NCBI GenBank assembly: GCA_964401915.1
Contig: CAYOAI010000002.1
Span: forward strand, 1-64,000
Direction: 5' to 3'
Source: CAZGZD01 sp964401915
Lineage (GTDB): Bacteria > Patescibacteriota > Microgenomatia > UBA1406 > GWC2-37-13
DNA length: 64,000 bases
Shown: positions 25,963 to 34,193 of the stretch, in pieces
How positions within the stretch are numbered: the stretch's first letter is position 1
How the letters are laid out: each line of letters begins with the position of its first letter
Notes under the pieces: generated by a model
What the model was told of the DNA's origin: nothing
Database searches by the model: none
What the model saw: only the letters and a program-made list of their open reading frames with translations
Translations under genes and position numbers: made by a program

Positions 25963-28065
25963 ATGGCCACTCATTTGCCCAAGTCCCGAGCCAAGCATAC
26001 AGAAAAAAAGAAAAAGCCACTTCTTCGCCGTCTCGCATCCGACAATCGAGTCAAGGGATTTTTCATAGTGCTTTCGGTATTTCTAGTGGTAGTCGGACTT
26101 TTTGCCATTCAGAAGCAACAGATATATAAGTCAGAAGCATCAGATAATTACGGCGATAAGCCTACATATAGTGTTAGCTGTTCCGGACATACATTAACTA
26201 TCACTGGTTTAACAGCGGAAGAGCTTCACTCATCAACTCTTCAAGGCGGTTTTTGGCAAATGGCCTTTTATAATCCGGGTGACGGATTATCAAATAAATG
26301 TGATAGTGTGGATAGGAATACCATTGAACCAAGATTTCATGACGGCAAAACGGTAATGTGCAGAGGAACGCCAGAATTAGGAAGTCATTCATATTCCGTG
26401 GATCTTAACTCCAATTTATTTCGTGATGTAGTTAGTGCAAATGGAAATGTAAATGTTGCTATAAGAGCATGGAAAAATCGTCCATGGGTACAGGGCGATG
26501 CTCAGTCTCCAAGGGGGGAGCCGCAAACCGCAACTCATTGCAGATCCGACGTTCCCACTGGCGGAGGTGGAGGGTCGGGTAGTGGAGATCGTGGAGATGC
26601 TTGTAATTTAACAACTCGAAAATGTAAGTCTAATCTTACATGTTTTGGCTATCATGGCGCGAATGACCTTGGAGTTTGTGCTACGTCAAGTGACACTACA
26701 GGAGGAAGTGATGGGCCATCTGGTAAAGATTCAAATGCTGGCAAGGCCTGCACAAGTAGCACAGGAAAGTCGGGAATTTGTTGGGATACGAGTAAAGATC
26801 ATAATTGTTCTCAAGCTTTTGGTGGAAAAGGTTCTCTCCGAACTGGGCGATGTCCTGGTCCCGCCAAAGTACAGTGTTGTGTCAATACTGGTGCGGATCC
26901 TGCAACAGGAGGAAGTGATGGGAATGGATTGCCACCTGGGCCAGCCACAGGGAGTGTGGGCACAACTGGTGATCAGATCAACTCAGGTGGTGGTAGTGCA
27001 AGCCATGCTCCAGCAGGTAAGACTTCGGCCAACTGTTCTATATCTCAGAAGCCAAGTTCAATCACTCCATCAGGTACTGTCAAGCCTGGTAGCAAGACGC
27101 TCAGATGGAGCGCAGTATCAAAGGTGACCAAGTACAAGGTGACAGTAAATAGCACAGCCCGCGACGTCACCGGCACATCAATGCCGCTTACCGTAAAGGA
27201 TAAAAAGACATACAATATCAAAGTGCAGGCCTATATCTGCGGCAAGGCAGGGAATGCAAAGACAGCCACCATAAAAGGTGATGTGAACAAGGGCGGCACG
27301 CCGACCGGTGGAGCCTGTAAAGCAGAAGGTACACAATGCGGACTGCATGGTGGGTCAAATCCAGGCTCTCAGTGTTGTTCCAAGGTGTGTATTGATAATA
27401 AGTGTGCGGCAGAAGGTACGCCTACTGCAGAGCCGACAGACACGCCCATCGCATCTATTGAAGCATCGCTCAAGATCAGCCTCAGGTTCCAAGGTCTCAA
27501 TTCCACGTCTTCCAAAAAGTTCTTAAGTGAGAAGACGCGAGTCACCCTTGTACATACGCCATCAAATACTGTATTTGAGCCGAAGACTGTCGATTTTCGC
27601 ATAGTGGATGCTCTTCGTTGGGAGGGTGAGGCTCGCTTCGCAGGCGTCGCATCAGGGAGCGGCTACTTAGTCGCGATCAAAGGCCCACAGCACGTGCAGC
27701 GGCTTATCTGTGATGATCAACCTGCTGAGACTTCGGGCTCGATAGGTGGCCTCTATAAATGTGAGCGTGACGGGGATGATCATCAGATTGGTGGGATCAC
27801 GCTTGGGCGAGGTGCAAATATACTTGATTTTGACGGAATTACTCAGTTTGCTGGTGATCTACCTGAGCAGGATGGAGTGATAGACTCGCTTGATCTGGCG
27901 AATGTCCGCCAGTCGCTTGGCTCGACTGAGTCGGATGCTCTTGAGATGGCCGACCTGAACCTCGATGGAGTGGTGAATACGGCAGATTTCTCCCTCGTCA
28001 TACAAGGGCTTGAGAGGTATCGTGCGGATGAGAATTACACTGGAGTACAATTAGAAGAAGAGTGA
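25963..28065 (+). CDS. Large surface protein with Cys-rich modules and dockerin-like C-terminus
   Basis: 700 residues. A basic N-terminus and membrane helix (about 27-48) are followed by LFAIQKQQIYKSEAS, a motif shared with the proteins at 30583 and 34194. The exterior has Gly-rich linkers, three Cys-rich modules (including CPGPAKVQCC and CGLHGG...CCSKVC), an FN3-like domain (about 365-425), a beta domain (about 500-620), and a dockerin type I-like end with DLPEQDGVIDSLDL and DLNLDGVVNTADF. Dockerins bind cohesins, and two cohesin-like genes follow. Disulfides are likely. The ligand is unknown. Confidence 0.8.
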   Translation: MATHLPKSRAKHTEKKKKPLLRRLASDNRVKGFFIVLSVFLVVVGLFAIQKQQIYKSEASDNYGDKPTYSVSCSGHTLTITGLTAEELHSSTLQGGFWQMAFYNPGDGLSNKCDSVDRNTIEPRFHDGKTVMCRGTPELGSHSYSVDLNSNLFRDVVSANGNVNVAIRAWKNRPWVQGDAQSPRGEPQTATHCRSDVPTGGGGGSGSGDRGDACNLTTRKCKSNLTCFGYHGANDLGVCATSSDTTGGSDGPSGKDSNAGKACTSSTGKSGICWDTSKDHNCSQAFGGKGSLRTGRCPGPAKVQCCVNTGADPATGGSDGNGLPPGPATGSVGTTGDQINSGGGSASHAPAGKTSANCSISQKPSSITPSGTVKPGSKTLRWSAVSKVTKYKVTVNSTARDVTGTSMPLTVKDKKTYNIKVQAYICGKAGNAKTATIKGDVNKGGTPTGGACKAEGTQCGLHGGSNPGSQCCSKVCIDNKCAAEGTPTAEPTDTPIASIEASLKISLRFQGLNSTSSKKFLSEKTRVTLVHTPSNTVFEPKTVDFRIVDALRWEGEARFAGVASGSGYLVAIKGPQHVQRLICDDQPAETSGSIGGLYKCERDGDDHQIGGITLGRGANILDFDGITQFAGDLPEQDGVIDSLDLANVRQSLGSTESDALEMADLNLDGVVNTADFSLVIQGLERYRADENYTGVQLEEE

Positions 28066-28081
28066 TAATTCAAATTTCAAT

Positions 28082-28720
28082 ATGAATAATTCAGACACAC
28101 ACATATCGCACCAGACAGGGAGCCGTATAGGGCTCTATGCCTTTATATCAGTACTTATCGTGATTTTGGGATTTGGGGTATATGTGTATCGCGCTAAGCT
28201 CGCCACGGAGAAGTCCGCGTACAAACCAGTGCCGACTGATGTAGTCTCGACCCCTCCACCTCTTAAAAAAGTCGCGGCAGCTATTACAAAGATCGACAAA
28301 GGCGCATTTACGATCGTATTTGGAAGCGGCGCAAGTCGAGTACCAGTAGGGCGCCAGGTGAGCTTTTTGGTGAGCGTGGATTCTGAAGAGTATGATATCG
28401 TGGCGTATGATGTGCTTTTTGGCTATGACGGGGCTGGGCTATCCTATGTGGGTGCGACATCGTCAATTGGGGATTTTAGAATTCTGCCTCGTGATGCAAA
28501 GGGTTATGTCACGGTGACAGGTTATAAAGAAATTAACAGCAAGACACAATCTATATTTGGTGGAGATCAGCTCTTTGCCATTACATTTGCAGCCCGTAAA
28601 AAAGGTAAATATAAAGTGTATATCTCGCCGAAGCAAGGTGTCGAGACGACAAAGTTGATAGATATCAAAAAGACAGTCGTCAGACCCAAAGTCGCCGAGA
28701 TAAGTGTTGAAATTTATTGA
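28082..28720 (+). CDS. Membrane-anchored cohesin-like protein
   Basis: 212 residues with an N-terminal membrane helix (about 16-36) and one cohesin-like beta domain (about 70-212): PVGRQVSFLVSVDSEEYDIVAYDVLFGYD, GLSYVG and LFAITFAARKKGKYKV correspond to the usual cohesin strands. It starts 16 bases after the dockerin-like gene. It probably holds dockerin-bearing partners at the cell surface. This is inferred from fold-like pattern and position only. Confidence 0.7.
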   Translation: MNNSDTHISHQTGSRIGLYAFISVLIVILGFGVYVYRAKLATEKSAYKPVPTDVVSTPPPLKKVAAAITKIDKGAFTIVFGSGASRVPVGRQVSFLVSVDSEEYDIVAYDVLFGYDGAGLSYVGATSSIGDFRILPRDAKGYVTVTGYKEINSKTQSIFGGDQLFAITFAARKKGKYKVYISPKQGVETTKLIDIKKTVVRPKVAEISVEIY

Positions 28721-28733
28721 TAAATAATAGAGA

Positions 28734-29483
28734 ATGAGAGCAATGCAGAAAGTATATATACACGTTCTATTCATATTCTTTGCAGTTTTTGCATTTGGGG
28801 CTTTGGCGCAGTCTGCGCATGCTGCTTCTTTGGATTTTGATCCCACCTCTGTCACCGCCAATGTAGACGGCACATTCAGCGTAAAGGTGACGATTGACAC
28901 AGGAAGCGATAAGTCGCCAAGCTCGACTGTGATCGTAAGCTACGATAGCGAGATTATTGAGCCCGTATCTGCGGCAAATGGTACCTTTTTCGCTGATAGT
29001 ACAGACGATGAGGATACGTCTGGTCGGGTGAGCTTTTTTGGATTCAACAACGATCCTGAAGCAGCCAAGTCGGGAAAAGGCACAGTCGCCACAATCACCT
29101 TTAAAGGGGTCAAAGAAGGCACGTCTAAGCTTGAGTTTATCTGCGACTCAAGCAATTCGTCAGATACATCTACAATCGAGAAGGATGATATCGATGCTAC
29201 CAACATCATAAGCTGTGGCCAGAATGGCACAGCCAGTGTCACGATTGGCGCCGCATCAGATACCACAGATACCGACGGAGATGGAATTCCAGACACCACA
29301 GACACTGATGCGAATGGGGATGGAGTCACAGACAGTACAGCATCGGGAGCTCTGGCGGATCCTGATACATCGACTGTGTCAGCGCTTCCTCGTACTGGTA
29401 CGCTTGATAATATAGCCAAGTTTGCACTGCCAGGAATATTTTTTATTGGAATCGGAGTTGCATTAAAATTATTTCTCTTGTAA
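28734..29483 (+). CDS. Cohesin-like surface protein with LPRTG anchor
   Basis: 249 residues. A signal peptide ends near AQSAHAAS (about 30), then a cohesin-like domain (about 31-175), a calcium-binding TSP3-like linker DTDGDGIPD...DANGDGVTD, then LPRTG (218-222) and a closing membrane helix. This is the layout of sortase substrates, but the usual positive tail after the helix is missing. No sortase gene is in the window. It lies 13 bases after the first cohesin-like gene. Confidence 0.78.
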   Translation: MRAMQKVYIHVLFIFFAVFAFGALAQSAHAASLDFDPTSVTANVDGTFSVKVTIDTGSDKSPSSTVIVSYDSEIIEPVSAANGTFFADSTDDEDTSGRVSFFGFNNDPEAAKSGKGTVATITFKGVKEGTSKLEFICDSSNSSDTSTIEKDDIDATNIISCGQNGTASVTIGAASDTTDTDGDGIPDTTDTDANGDGVTDSTASGALADPDTSTVSALPRTGTLDNIAKFALPGIFFIGIGVALKLFLL

Positions 29484-29484
29484 T

Positions 29485-29510
29485 TCGTAGTATGTATCAT
29501 GTAACCCAAG
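29485..29510. repeat. TGTATC/TGTAAC repeat, left of the four-helix-bundle gene
   Basis: TCGTAGTATGTATCATGTAACCC..., same family as 25769 and 31432. An inverted relative lies on the other side of the gene at 29901-29935. Confidence 0.55.
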
Positions 29511-29861
29511 ATGGAGAAAAACAGATATCATCAAGAGCTAAAGAGACTAATAGATGAATATGTGAATTTTGTGTATGATGTAACCACAAAATTTCCAAAA
29601 GAAGAACTATTTGGAGTTGTTTCTCAATTTAGAAGGTCGGGGCTATCCGTAGCTCTAAATTACATAGAGGGGTATGCGAGAAATAGAAAGGCGCACTTAA
29701 AGAATTTTCTTGAAATTGCATACGGATCATTGCAGGAAAGCAAGTATCTGGTTGAATTTAGTTATAAAAGAAGTTATATTACACAGAAAGAATTTGAAAA
29801 AGGAAAAGAATTGTCTGAAAATATTGGTAAGATGTTGTGGGGGATTATTTCTAAGCTATAA
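29511..29861 (+). CDS. Four-helix bundle protein (23S rRNA intervening-sequence type)
   Basis: 116 residues, all-helical. RRSGLSVALNYIEGYAR and FLEIAYGSLQESKYLV are the conserved segments of the four-helix bundle family first found in 23S rRNA intervening sequences. Members are often passengers in variable sites. Here it interrupts a surface-protein cluster between members of a repeat family, which fits recent insertion. Biochemical role unknown. Confidence 0.9.
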   Translation: MEKNRYHQELKRLIDEYVNFVYDVTTKFPKEELFGVVSQFRRSGLSVALNYIEGYARNRKAHLKNFLEIAYGSLQESKYLVEFSYKRSYITQKEFEKGKELSENIGKMLWGIISKL

Positions 29862-29900
29862 TTAGCTCGAGAGACAAGTTATATGATATAGAGATTGGGA

Positions 29901-29935
29901 AGTAGGTTATAGGATACAAGTTACAGGATTTGTGA
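29901..29935. repeat. TGTATC/TGTAAC repeat, right of the four-helix-bundle gene
   Basis: AGTAGGTTATAGGATACAAG followed by TTACAGG; in reverse complement it reads CCTGTAACTTGTATCCTATAACC, matching the family seen at 25769 and 29485. Confidence 0.55.
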
Positions 29936-29941
29936 TTTTAT

Positions 29942-30544
29942 ATGGACAAACAAAAAAGCCTCAAAGTAGTCTCCATCGTCGTCGGGATCATATTGTCAGT
30001 CCTCGTCCTTATTGTTGGATTCGGACTGGTACAAAAGTATCTCACTCATGCTTCGACTAATCCATCAGATGTGACCGTGACTGATACGACTCAGAATTCG
30101 GCGACAATAAAGTGGACTACAGAAGAAGCCTCTCAGGGCAGGATCGAGTATGGTACATCTGCTACCTCTACTGGTCTTACAGTACCCGAGGTATCCAGCA
30201 CAAAAGATCACACAGTAAGCCTTACTCTCTTGTCATCGGCTACGACCTACTACTTCAACTTGTATATTGGAGACACCAAGTATGACAATGGCGGAGTGCC
30301 CTGGCAGTTTACCACCAAGAGCACAAGCGTGGACTCACCCACATCGACCAATCCTACTCTCCCGATTCCATCAGCGACGCTTCCCGTTGCCCACCCATCG
30401 CCGAGTCCTACATCTGGAGTAGCAAAAGAAAAGCCAGCTGCATGTACGGAAAGCGATTGTACGGCGATCAAGCCACTTATTGGCAAAGGTTGTACCACAG
30501 CCGATTACAGCCGCTGCCTGCATAAAGTAACCCCGACTCCGTAA
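29942..30544 (+). CDS. Membrane-anchored FN3-like surface protein
   Basis: 200 residues: membrane helix (about 10-32), one fibronectin type III-like domain (about 40-125; SDVTVTDTTQNSATIKWTT, then GRIEYGTS and TTYYFNLYIGD), then a Pro-, Ser- and Thr-rich linker and a short Cys-containing end (ACTESDC...GCTTADYSRC). The FN3 part resembles the N-terminal domain of purple acid phosphatases. It probably presents a binding domain outside the cell. Confidence 0.75.
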   Translation: MDKQKSLKVVSIVVGIILSVLVLIVGFGLVQKYLTHASTNPSDVTVTDTTQNSATIKWTTEEASQGRIEYGTSATSTGLTVPEVSSTKDHTVSLTLLSSATTYYFNLYIGDTKYDNGGVPWQFTTKSTSVDSPTSTNPTLPIPSATLPVAHPSPSPTSGVAKEKPAACTESDCTAIKPLIGKGCTTADYSRCLHKVTPTP

Positions 30545-30582
30545 AATTGGAATTAAATAATTCCTCAGAAAATTATTCAAAA

Positions 30583-31422
30583 ATGGCCAGCATAAGGAAA
30601 AGTTTAAAAAAGACGATAGTTACCCAGAAGGCAAAAAGAACTGGACGAACATCTAAGGCATCTTCAGCACGGCGACAAATAAGTCTTGGATTTATCGCAA
30701 TACTTACAATACTCGTCGTTGTAGCAGTAATCGCGGTACAAAGAGCACAGACATTTAAATCAGAGGCGACAGGCACATGTGCAGAGCAGGCCGCAAGGGC
30801 ATACGACGACTGTATAGGGTATGGCGCCAATATAGCCCACATAAATGTTGAGGGATATTGTGAGCAGTTGAAAAATCAGGTGAATCGTATTTGTTCATCT
30901 GGAGCCAATATTAATTTGGTAGATATATCTCGTCCTCGCGCTCCGCAAACTTTTTTCCCCACAAATGCGCAGGTTGCACCTACAAGAACCAATACTAATT
31001 TGCCCATTGGAGGCGATTCTGTCGGCCCATCAACCACCATCCCACGGCCTACCGGCCACTGCACTCCTATTCGCACAGCCCCGGTAATTACAAGCCCAGC
31101 AGTGTCTACTTCGCTTCGTACAGTCAGTATGACACCGGGCACTCATTCTATAAGGTGGAGTGTAGCTGCCGGGCAAAAAGGTGGGGTAGTGGTGATTGAT
31201 GATCTATCCAATCCATTCAAAAATTGTAATCAGCTAAATAGTGGTGATGCATGTCGTGTGCCTGAGTCAAAGGGGCGTACGAATACAGTGAGTTATAATT
31301 TCAAGCGAGGCAAGAAGTACAATATTCGCGTCGCTACAGTCAACTGTGGTGTGCTATCGAATCTAAGCAGTAGACTGAAGATTGTCGTCGGACAACAAGC
31401 AACTGCAAGTCCAACACCGTAA
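30583..31422 (+). CDS. Membrane-anchored Cys-containing surface protein
   Basis: 279 residues from ATG 30583 (a TTG at 30547 would add 12). A basic N-terminus and membrane helix end in AVQRAQTFKSEAT, the motif shared with 25963 and 34194. A Cys-rich helical part (about 65-115) and Pro-rich linker precede a C-terminal beta domain with VVVIDDLSNPF, CNQLNSGDACRVP and KKYNIRVATVNCG, paralogous to the end of the 34194 protein. Disulfide bonds are likely. Confidence 0.72.
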   Translation: MASIRKSLKKTIVTQKAKRTGRTSKASSARRQISLGFIAILTILVVVAVIAVQRAQTFKSEATGTCAEQAARAYDDCIGYGANIAHINVEGYCEQLKNQVNRICSSGANINLVDISRPRAPQTFFPTNAQVAPTRTNTNLPIGGDSVGPSTTIPRPTGHCTPIRTAPVITSPAVSTSLRTVSMTPGTHSIRWSVAAGQKGGVVVIDDLSNPFKNCNQLNSGDACRVPESKGRTNTVSYNFKRGKKYNIRVATVNCGVLSNLSSRLKIVVGQQATASPTP

Positions 31423-31431
31423 GATTCTCGC

Positions 31432-31512
31432 GACTTGTAGCATGTATCTTATATCCCAAGATTAAATATATTTGAATTTTCTTGTGATACATGTTGCATG
31501 ATACAAGATACG
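31432..31512. repeat. TGTATC repeat pair forming an imperfect inverted repeat
   Basis: ACTTGTAGCATGTATCTTATATCCCAAG (31432-31460, shown here as position only for the full run) and CTTGTGATACATGTTGCATG (from about 31480) are inverted relatives. They separate the surface cluster from the convergent protease gene. Confidence 0.6.
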
Positions 31513-31518
31513 GGGTAT

Positions 31519-32166
31519 TCATATCGTACCTATCATGCCATTGGGGAGAAGAAGGCCAGTCACGAAGTTTACAGCTGGTCCCAAGATAGCACTCAGCATA
31601 CTGCCACCACCTGGGAGAAGTGGGAAGATAAGCGCAAGCAAAAATATCATCCCGTATCGCTCGAGCCCATACCAGTTGCGAGCCTGCTCATCAGACAAAA
31701 GTCCGCCCACGACCTTGAATCCATCAAGGGGGGATACAGGGAGGAGGTTGAAGATGCCGAGTACGATATTGATCTGAAGTAATCCAGCCAAAATAGGTAT
31801 TAAAAATGAGATTCCAGACGCGTGTGTAATCAGAATAAGTCTTATGATTAGCGAGGATAGGATTGCGATGAGCAGATTGGTAGCTGGCCCGGCAAGTGAT
31901 ATGATTGCAGCGTCGCGGCGGGGATTCTTGAGATTAAAGGGGTCAAATGGCACAGGCTTGGCCCAACCAAATAAAATCCCAGCATGGGTGAGAATAAGGA
32001 AAAGGGGAAGGAGGATAGTGCCGATGGGGTCGATATGGGGGATTGGGTTGAGTGTGAGGCGGCCGGCTAAGCGAGCTGTCGGGTCGCCCATGCGGTCTGC
32101 CACGAATCCGTGAGCAATCTCATGCAATATAACCGAAAAGATGAGGAGGATGAGGAAAATAAGCAT
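31519..32166 (-). CDS. Site-2 protease family (M50) membrane metalloprotease
   Basis: 215 residues, multi-pass. HEIAH (15-19) is the zinc site, NPIPHIDPIG follows, and NLLPVSPLDGFKV holds the third zinc ligand Asp. There is no PDZ domain, so it belongs to the short M50 class related to SpoIVFB-like or YwhC-like enzymes. It would cut membrane-embedded segments of other proteins, possibly the many single-pass proteins encoded nearby, which is speculation. Confidence 0.9.
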   Translation of the reverse strand: MLIFLILLIFSVILHEIAHGFVADRMGDPTARLAGRLTLNPIPHIDPIGTILLPLFLILTHAGILFGWAKPVPFDPFNLKNPRRDAAIISLAGPATNLLIAILSSLIIRLILITHASGISFLIPILAGLLQINIVLGIFNLLPVSPLDGFKVVGGLLSDEQARNWYGLERYGMIFLLALIFPLLPGGGSMLSAILGPAVNFVTGLLLPNGMIGTI

Positions 32167-32195
32167 ATTTATTTTAGATAGTATTTAAATACTGA

Positions 32196-32298
32196 TTTTA
32201 CTTTTGTTTATTTTTGACTCCAGTGGGTTCCCTCCCATCCTTCGACTTAGCTCAGGACGGGCCTCCCAAGTCGCAAAAACAAACAAAAATAACAAAAG
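32196..32298 (+). repeat. Palindromic intergenic element (copy 3)
   Basis: Left arm TTTTACTTTTGTTTATTTTTG plus ACTCCAGTGGGTTCCCTCCCA, centre with CTTCGACTTAGCTCAGGACGG, right arm AAGTCGCAAAAACAAAC followed by AAAAATAAC. The arms are inverted. About 40 bases of the left arm are nearly identical to copy 4 at 33428. Confidence 0.75.
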
Positions 32299-32436
32299 AG
32301 TTTTTTTCTTAAATCGTAAATCTAATTTCTTAAATCCAGCTATTTAGAATTGTTTTTGAGGCAATCTTCTGATATTATTATACCTTAATCGAGTCAGAAC
32401 TATTAATCTGATTTGGTTTATTCTCAATCAAATCAT

Positions 32437-32799
32437 ATGGCAGTAGCATGTTATCACTGCGGCAAGACCGCGATGTACGGTACTTCACATACTCATCATC
32501 GAGGAGTAGCGGGAGGTCGCTGGAAAAAAAGAGCTCAGAAGACCAAGCGCGTCTTCAAGCCTAATCTCCATAAAGTAACTATTATGGAAGCGGGAGTCGA
32601 GCTTCGTGTCAAAGTCTGCTCCAAGTGCCTCAAGCGTGTCAAATACGATATGGACAAGGGCAAGAAGCCATTTTTGCATGTCATCCACTATCACTTTGAT
32701 CCCGAAGCCCAAAACTCAAAACCTGTATCACAAGAAAAGCAAGAAGAGATCATTGATCAGATAAGTGAAGAAGCTACTCCCACAAAAGTAATAAACTAA
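32437..32799 (+). CDS. rpmB: Ribosomal protein bL28
   Basis: 120 residues from ATG 32437. CYHCGK near the start and CSKCLKR later form a C-x2-C pair set that can bind zinc, and KTKRVFKPNLHKV is the conserved L28 core. It is longer than the usual 60-78 residues, with a C-terminal extension of about 40 acidic and Gln-rich residues. It is part of the large ribosomal subunit. An upstream in-frame ATG at 32413 is less likely. Confidence 0.92.
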   Translation: MAVACYHCGKTAMYGTSHTHHRGVAGGRWKKRAQKTKRVFKPNLHKVTIMEAGVELRVKVCSKCLKRVKYDMDKGKKPFLHVIHYHFDPEAQNSKPVSQEKQEEIIDQISEEATPTKVIN

Positions 32800-32822
32800 C
32801 TCCTATTTTCAACGAGTTTCAA

Positions 32823-33371
32823 CTAGTACTCTATTTTGACTAATTCTCCGTCTTTCTCCCGATACAGTTGTGATCCTTGCTCAAGCGCGCGCCTCGTAAA
32901 AAGAATCCCGTCGATATGATCAGTCTCGTGTTGCACGATCACGGCTCGGAATCCGGTGAACCACTCAGTGTGTATTTGACCTTCAAGGTCAGTCCATTGG
33001 ACTTGTACTTTCTGAGGGCGTTTAAGCGGCGACCAGACTCGGGGTACTGAGAGGCAGCCTTCGAGCTCGCCACGCTTTTTTTTATTTTTTGATTTTTTTG
33101 GTCTTTTGAGGGGCATTTTGTCACCTTCGCTTTTTAGGATTATTGGATTTATGAATACTTCGGTGGGATCATCTGGAGTGGGCTTGACCAAGAATATCCG
33201 AAGTGCTATTCCCACTTGGGGCGCAGCAAGGCCTACACCAGGCGGATCGCTATAGTTGACGAGCGCGACCTCCATGTCGGCCACGATCTTTCGTATTTTT
33301 TTTGTGATTCTTCCCACGGGCTCCGCTTTTTTTATAAGCACAGCATTGGGGACATGTACGACTTTCAGCAT
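32823..33371 (-). CDS. def: Peptide deformylase
   Basis: 182 residues. All three motifs are present: GVGLAAPQVG (45-54), EGCLSVP (104-110) with the metal Cys, and QHETDHIDG (about 150) with the metal His pair. It removes the formyl group from nascent proteins. A Lys-rich insert (about 85-100, almost only Lys, Arg, Pro and Ser) precedes motif 2 and is encoded by a T-rich low-complexity tract. TATAAT lies 11 bases upstream of the start. Confidence 0.94.
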   Translation of the reverse strand: MLKVVHVPNAVLIKKAEPVGRITKKIRKIVADMEVALVNYSDPPGVGLAAPQVGIALRIFLVKPTPDDPTEVFINPIILKSEGDKMPLKRPKKSKNKKKRGELEGCLSVPRVWSPLKRPQKVQVQWTDLEGQIHTEWFTGFRAVIVQHETDHIDGILFTRRALEQGSQLYREKDGELVKIEY

Positions 33372-33427
33372 AATATGTAGATATTATACTGGTGGATGGG
33401 GATAAATCGAGGATTAATTAGTGGTTC

Positions 33428-33525
33428 TTTTACTTTTGTTTATTTTTGACTCCAGTAGGTTCCCTCCCAACTCGTCCTGCGAGCCGGGCCTCTCAAGTCG
33501 CAAAAACAAACAAAAGTAACAAAAT
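33428..33525 (+). repeat. Palindromic intergenic element (copy 4)
   Basis: TTTTACTTTTGTTTATTTTTG and ACTCCAGTAGGTTCCCTCCCA on the left, CGTCCTGCGAGCCGGGCC in the centre, and AAGTCGCAAAAACAAACAAA plus AGTAACAAAA on the right. It fills the gap between the deformylase and dsbB-like genes. Confidence 0.75.
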
Positions 33526-33568
33526 AAAAATAAACACTCAAAACTATCAAAAGAGTTTTATCTAAATT

Positions 33569-34102
33569 CTATTTATCCTTTTTCGAGATAGTCAGGAGGG
33601 TGAAGATGAGTGCAAATGCGCACATCGACATAAAGGGAATCGTGATGAATCCGAATGTGGCCGAGTAAATCTTGCCGCACTCAGCTACTTTAGAGCATGG
33701 TAAGAAAGGCGATTGGGGAATCCACTGGATGATCGTGTGGTAGCTCGCGATCACAAATCCGATGGCCGACATAATCTTCAGGTATGGAGTAAGATATCGC
33801 TCGCGGCGGATGAGTGCTATATACAAAAGTAAAGATTGAGGGTACATGAGGATTCGCTGGTACCAGCACAGCTTGCATGGGGTGAAGTGGGCGATATCAG
33901 AGTAGAAAAGGCTTCCAAGTGTGGCAACAAGCGCGACAATGAATGCGAATTCGTATGCAAATGGTTGAATGCGTGTTTTTAATTTTGTATAGCATTTGCA
34001 TTTGAGGAATCTCTGGCTCAGGGCACTGGCAATAGTCGTCGCGACAAATGCGAAGCTTAGAATCGCAAGAATTGCGAATATAATACTCATCGTATGGACC
34101 AT
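33569..34102 (-). CDS. DsbB-like disulfide bond formation protein
   Basis: About 177 residues from the ATG at 34102, four membrane helices. CKLCWYQR holds the quinone-linked CxxC, and CSKVAEC holds the second Cys pair, as in DsbB. It would reoxidise a DsbA-like thiol oxidase and pass electrons to a quinone or another acceptor. TATAAT ends six bases before this ATG, so leaderless transcription is likely; a longer frame reaches 34162. No DsbA gene is in the window. Cys-rich surface proteins are encoded on both sides. Confidence 0.85.
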   Translation of the reverse strand: MVHTMSIIFAILAILSFAFVATTIASALSQRFLKCKCYTKLKTRIQPFAYEFAFIVALVATLGSLFYSDIAHFTPCKLCWYQRILMYPQSLLLYIALIRRERYLTPYLKIMSAIGFVIASYHTIIQWIPQSPFLPCSKVAECGKIYSATFGFITIPFMSMCAFALIFTLLTISKKDK

Positions 34103-34193
34103 GGGGATATTATACCTAAACTGCGAGGGCAAGGGCATATTATTTGCGTTTGACATTAACATTTTACGCGTTGTATATTTACATTAATTAAAT

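Noticed and set aside
31498..31782. Plus-strand frame opposite the site-2 protease
   Set aside because: The minus strand clearly codes for an M50 protease with all its motifs; the plus frame is a shadow.
34103..34162. Longer N-terminus of the DsbB-like protein
   Set aside because: A consensus TATAAT lies inside this stretch, six bases before the ATG at 34102, so translation from upstream is unlikely.
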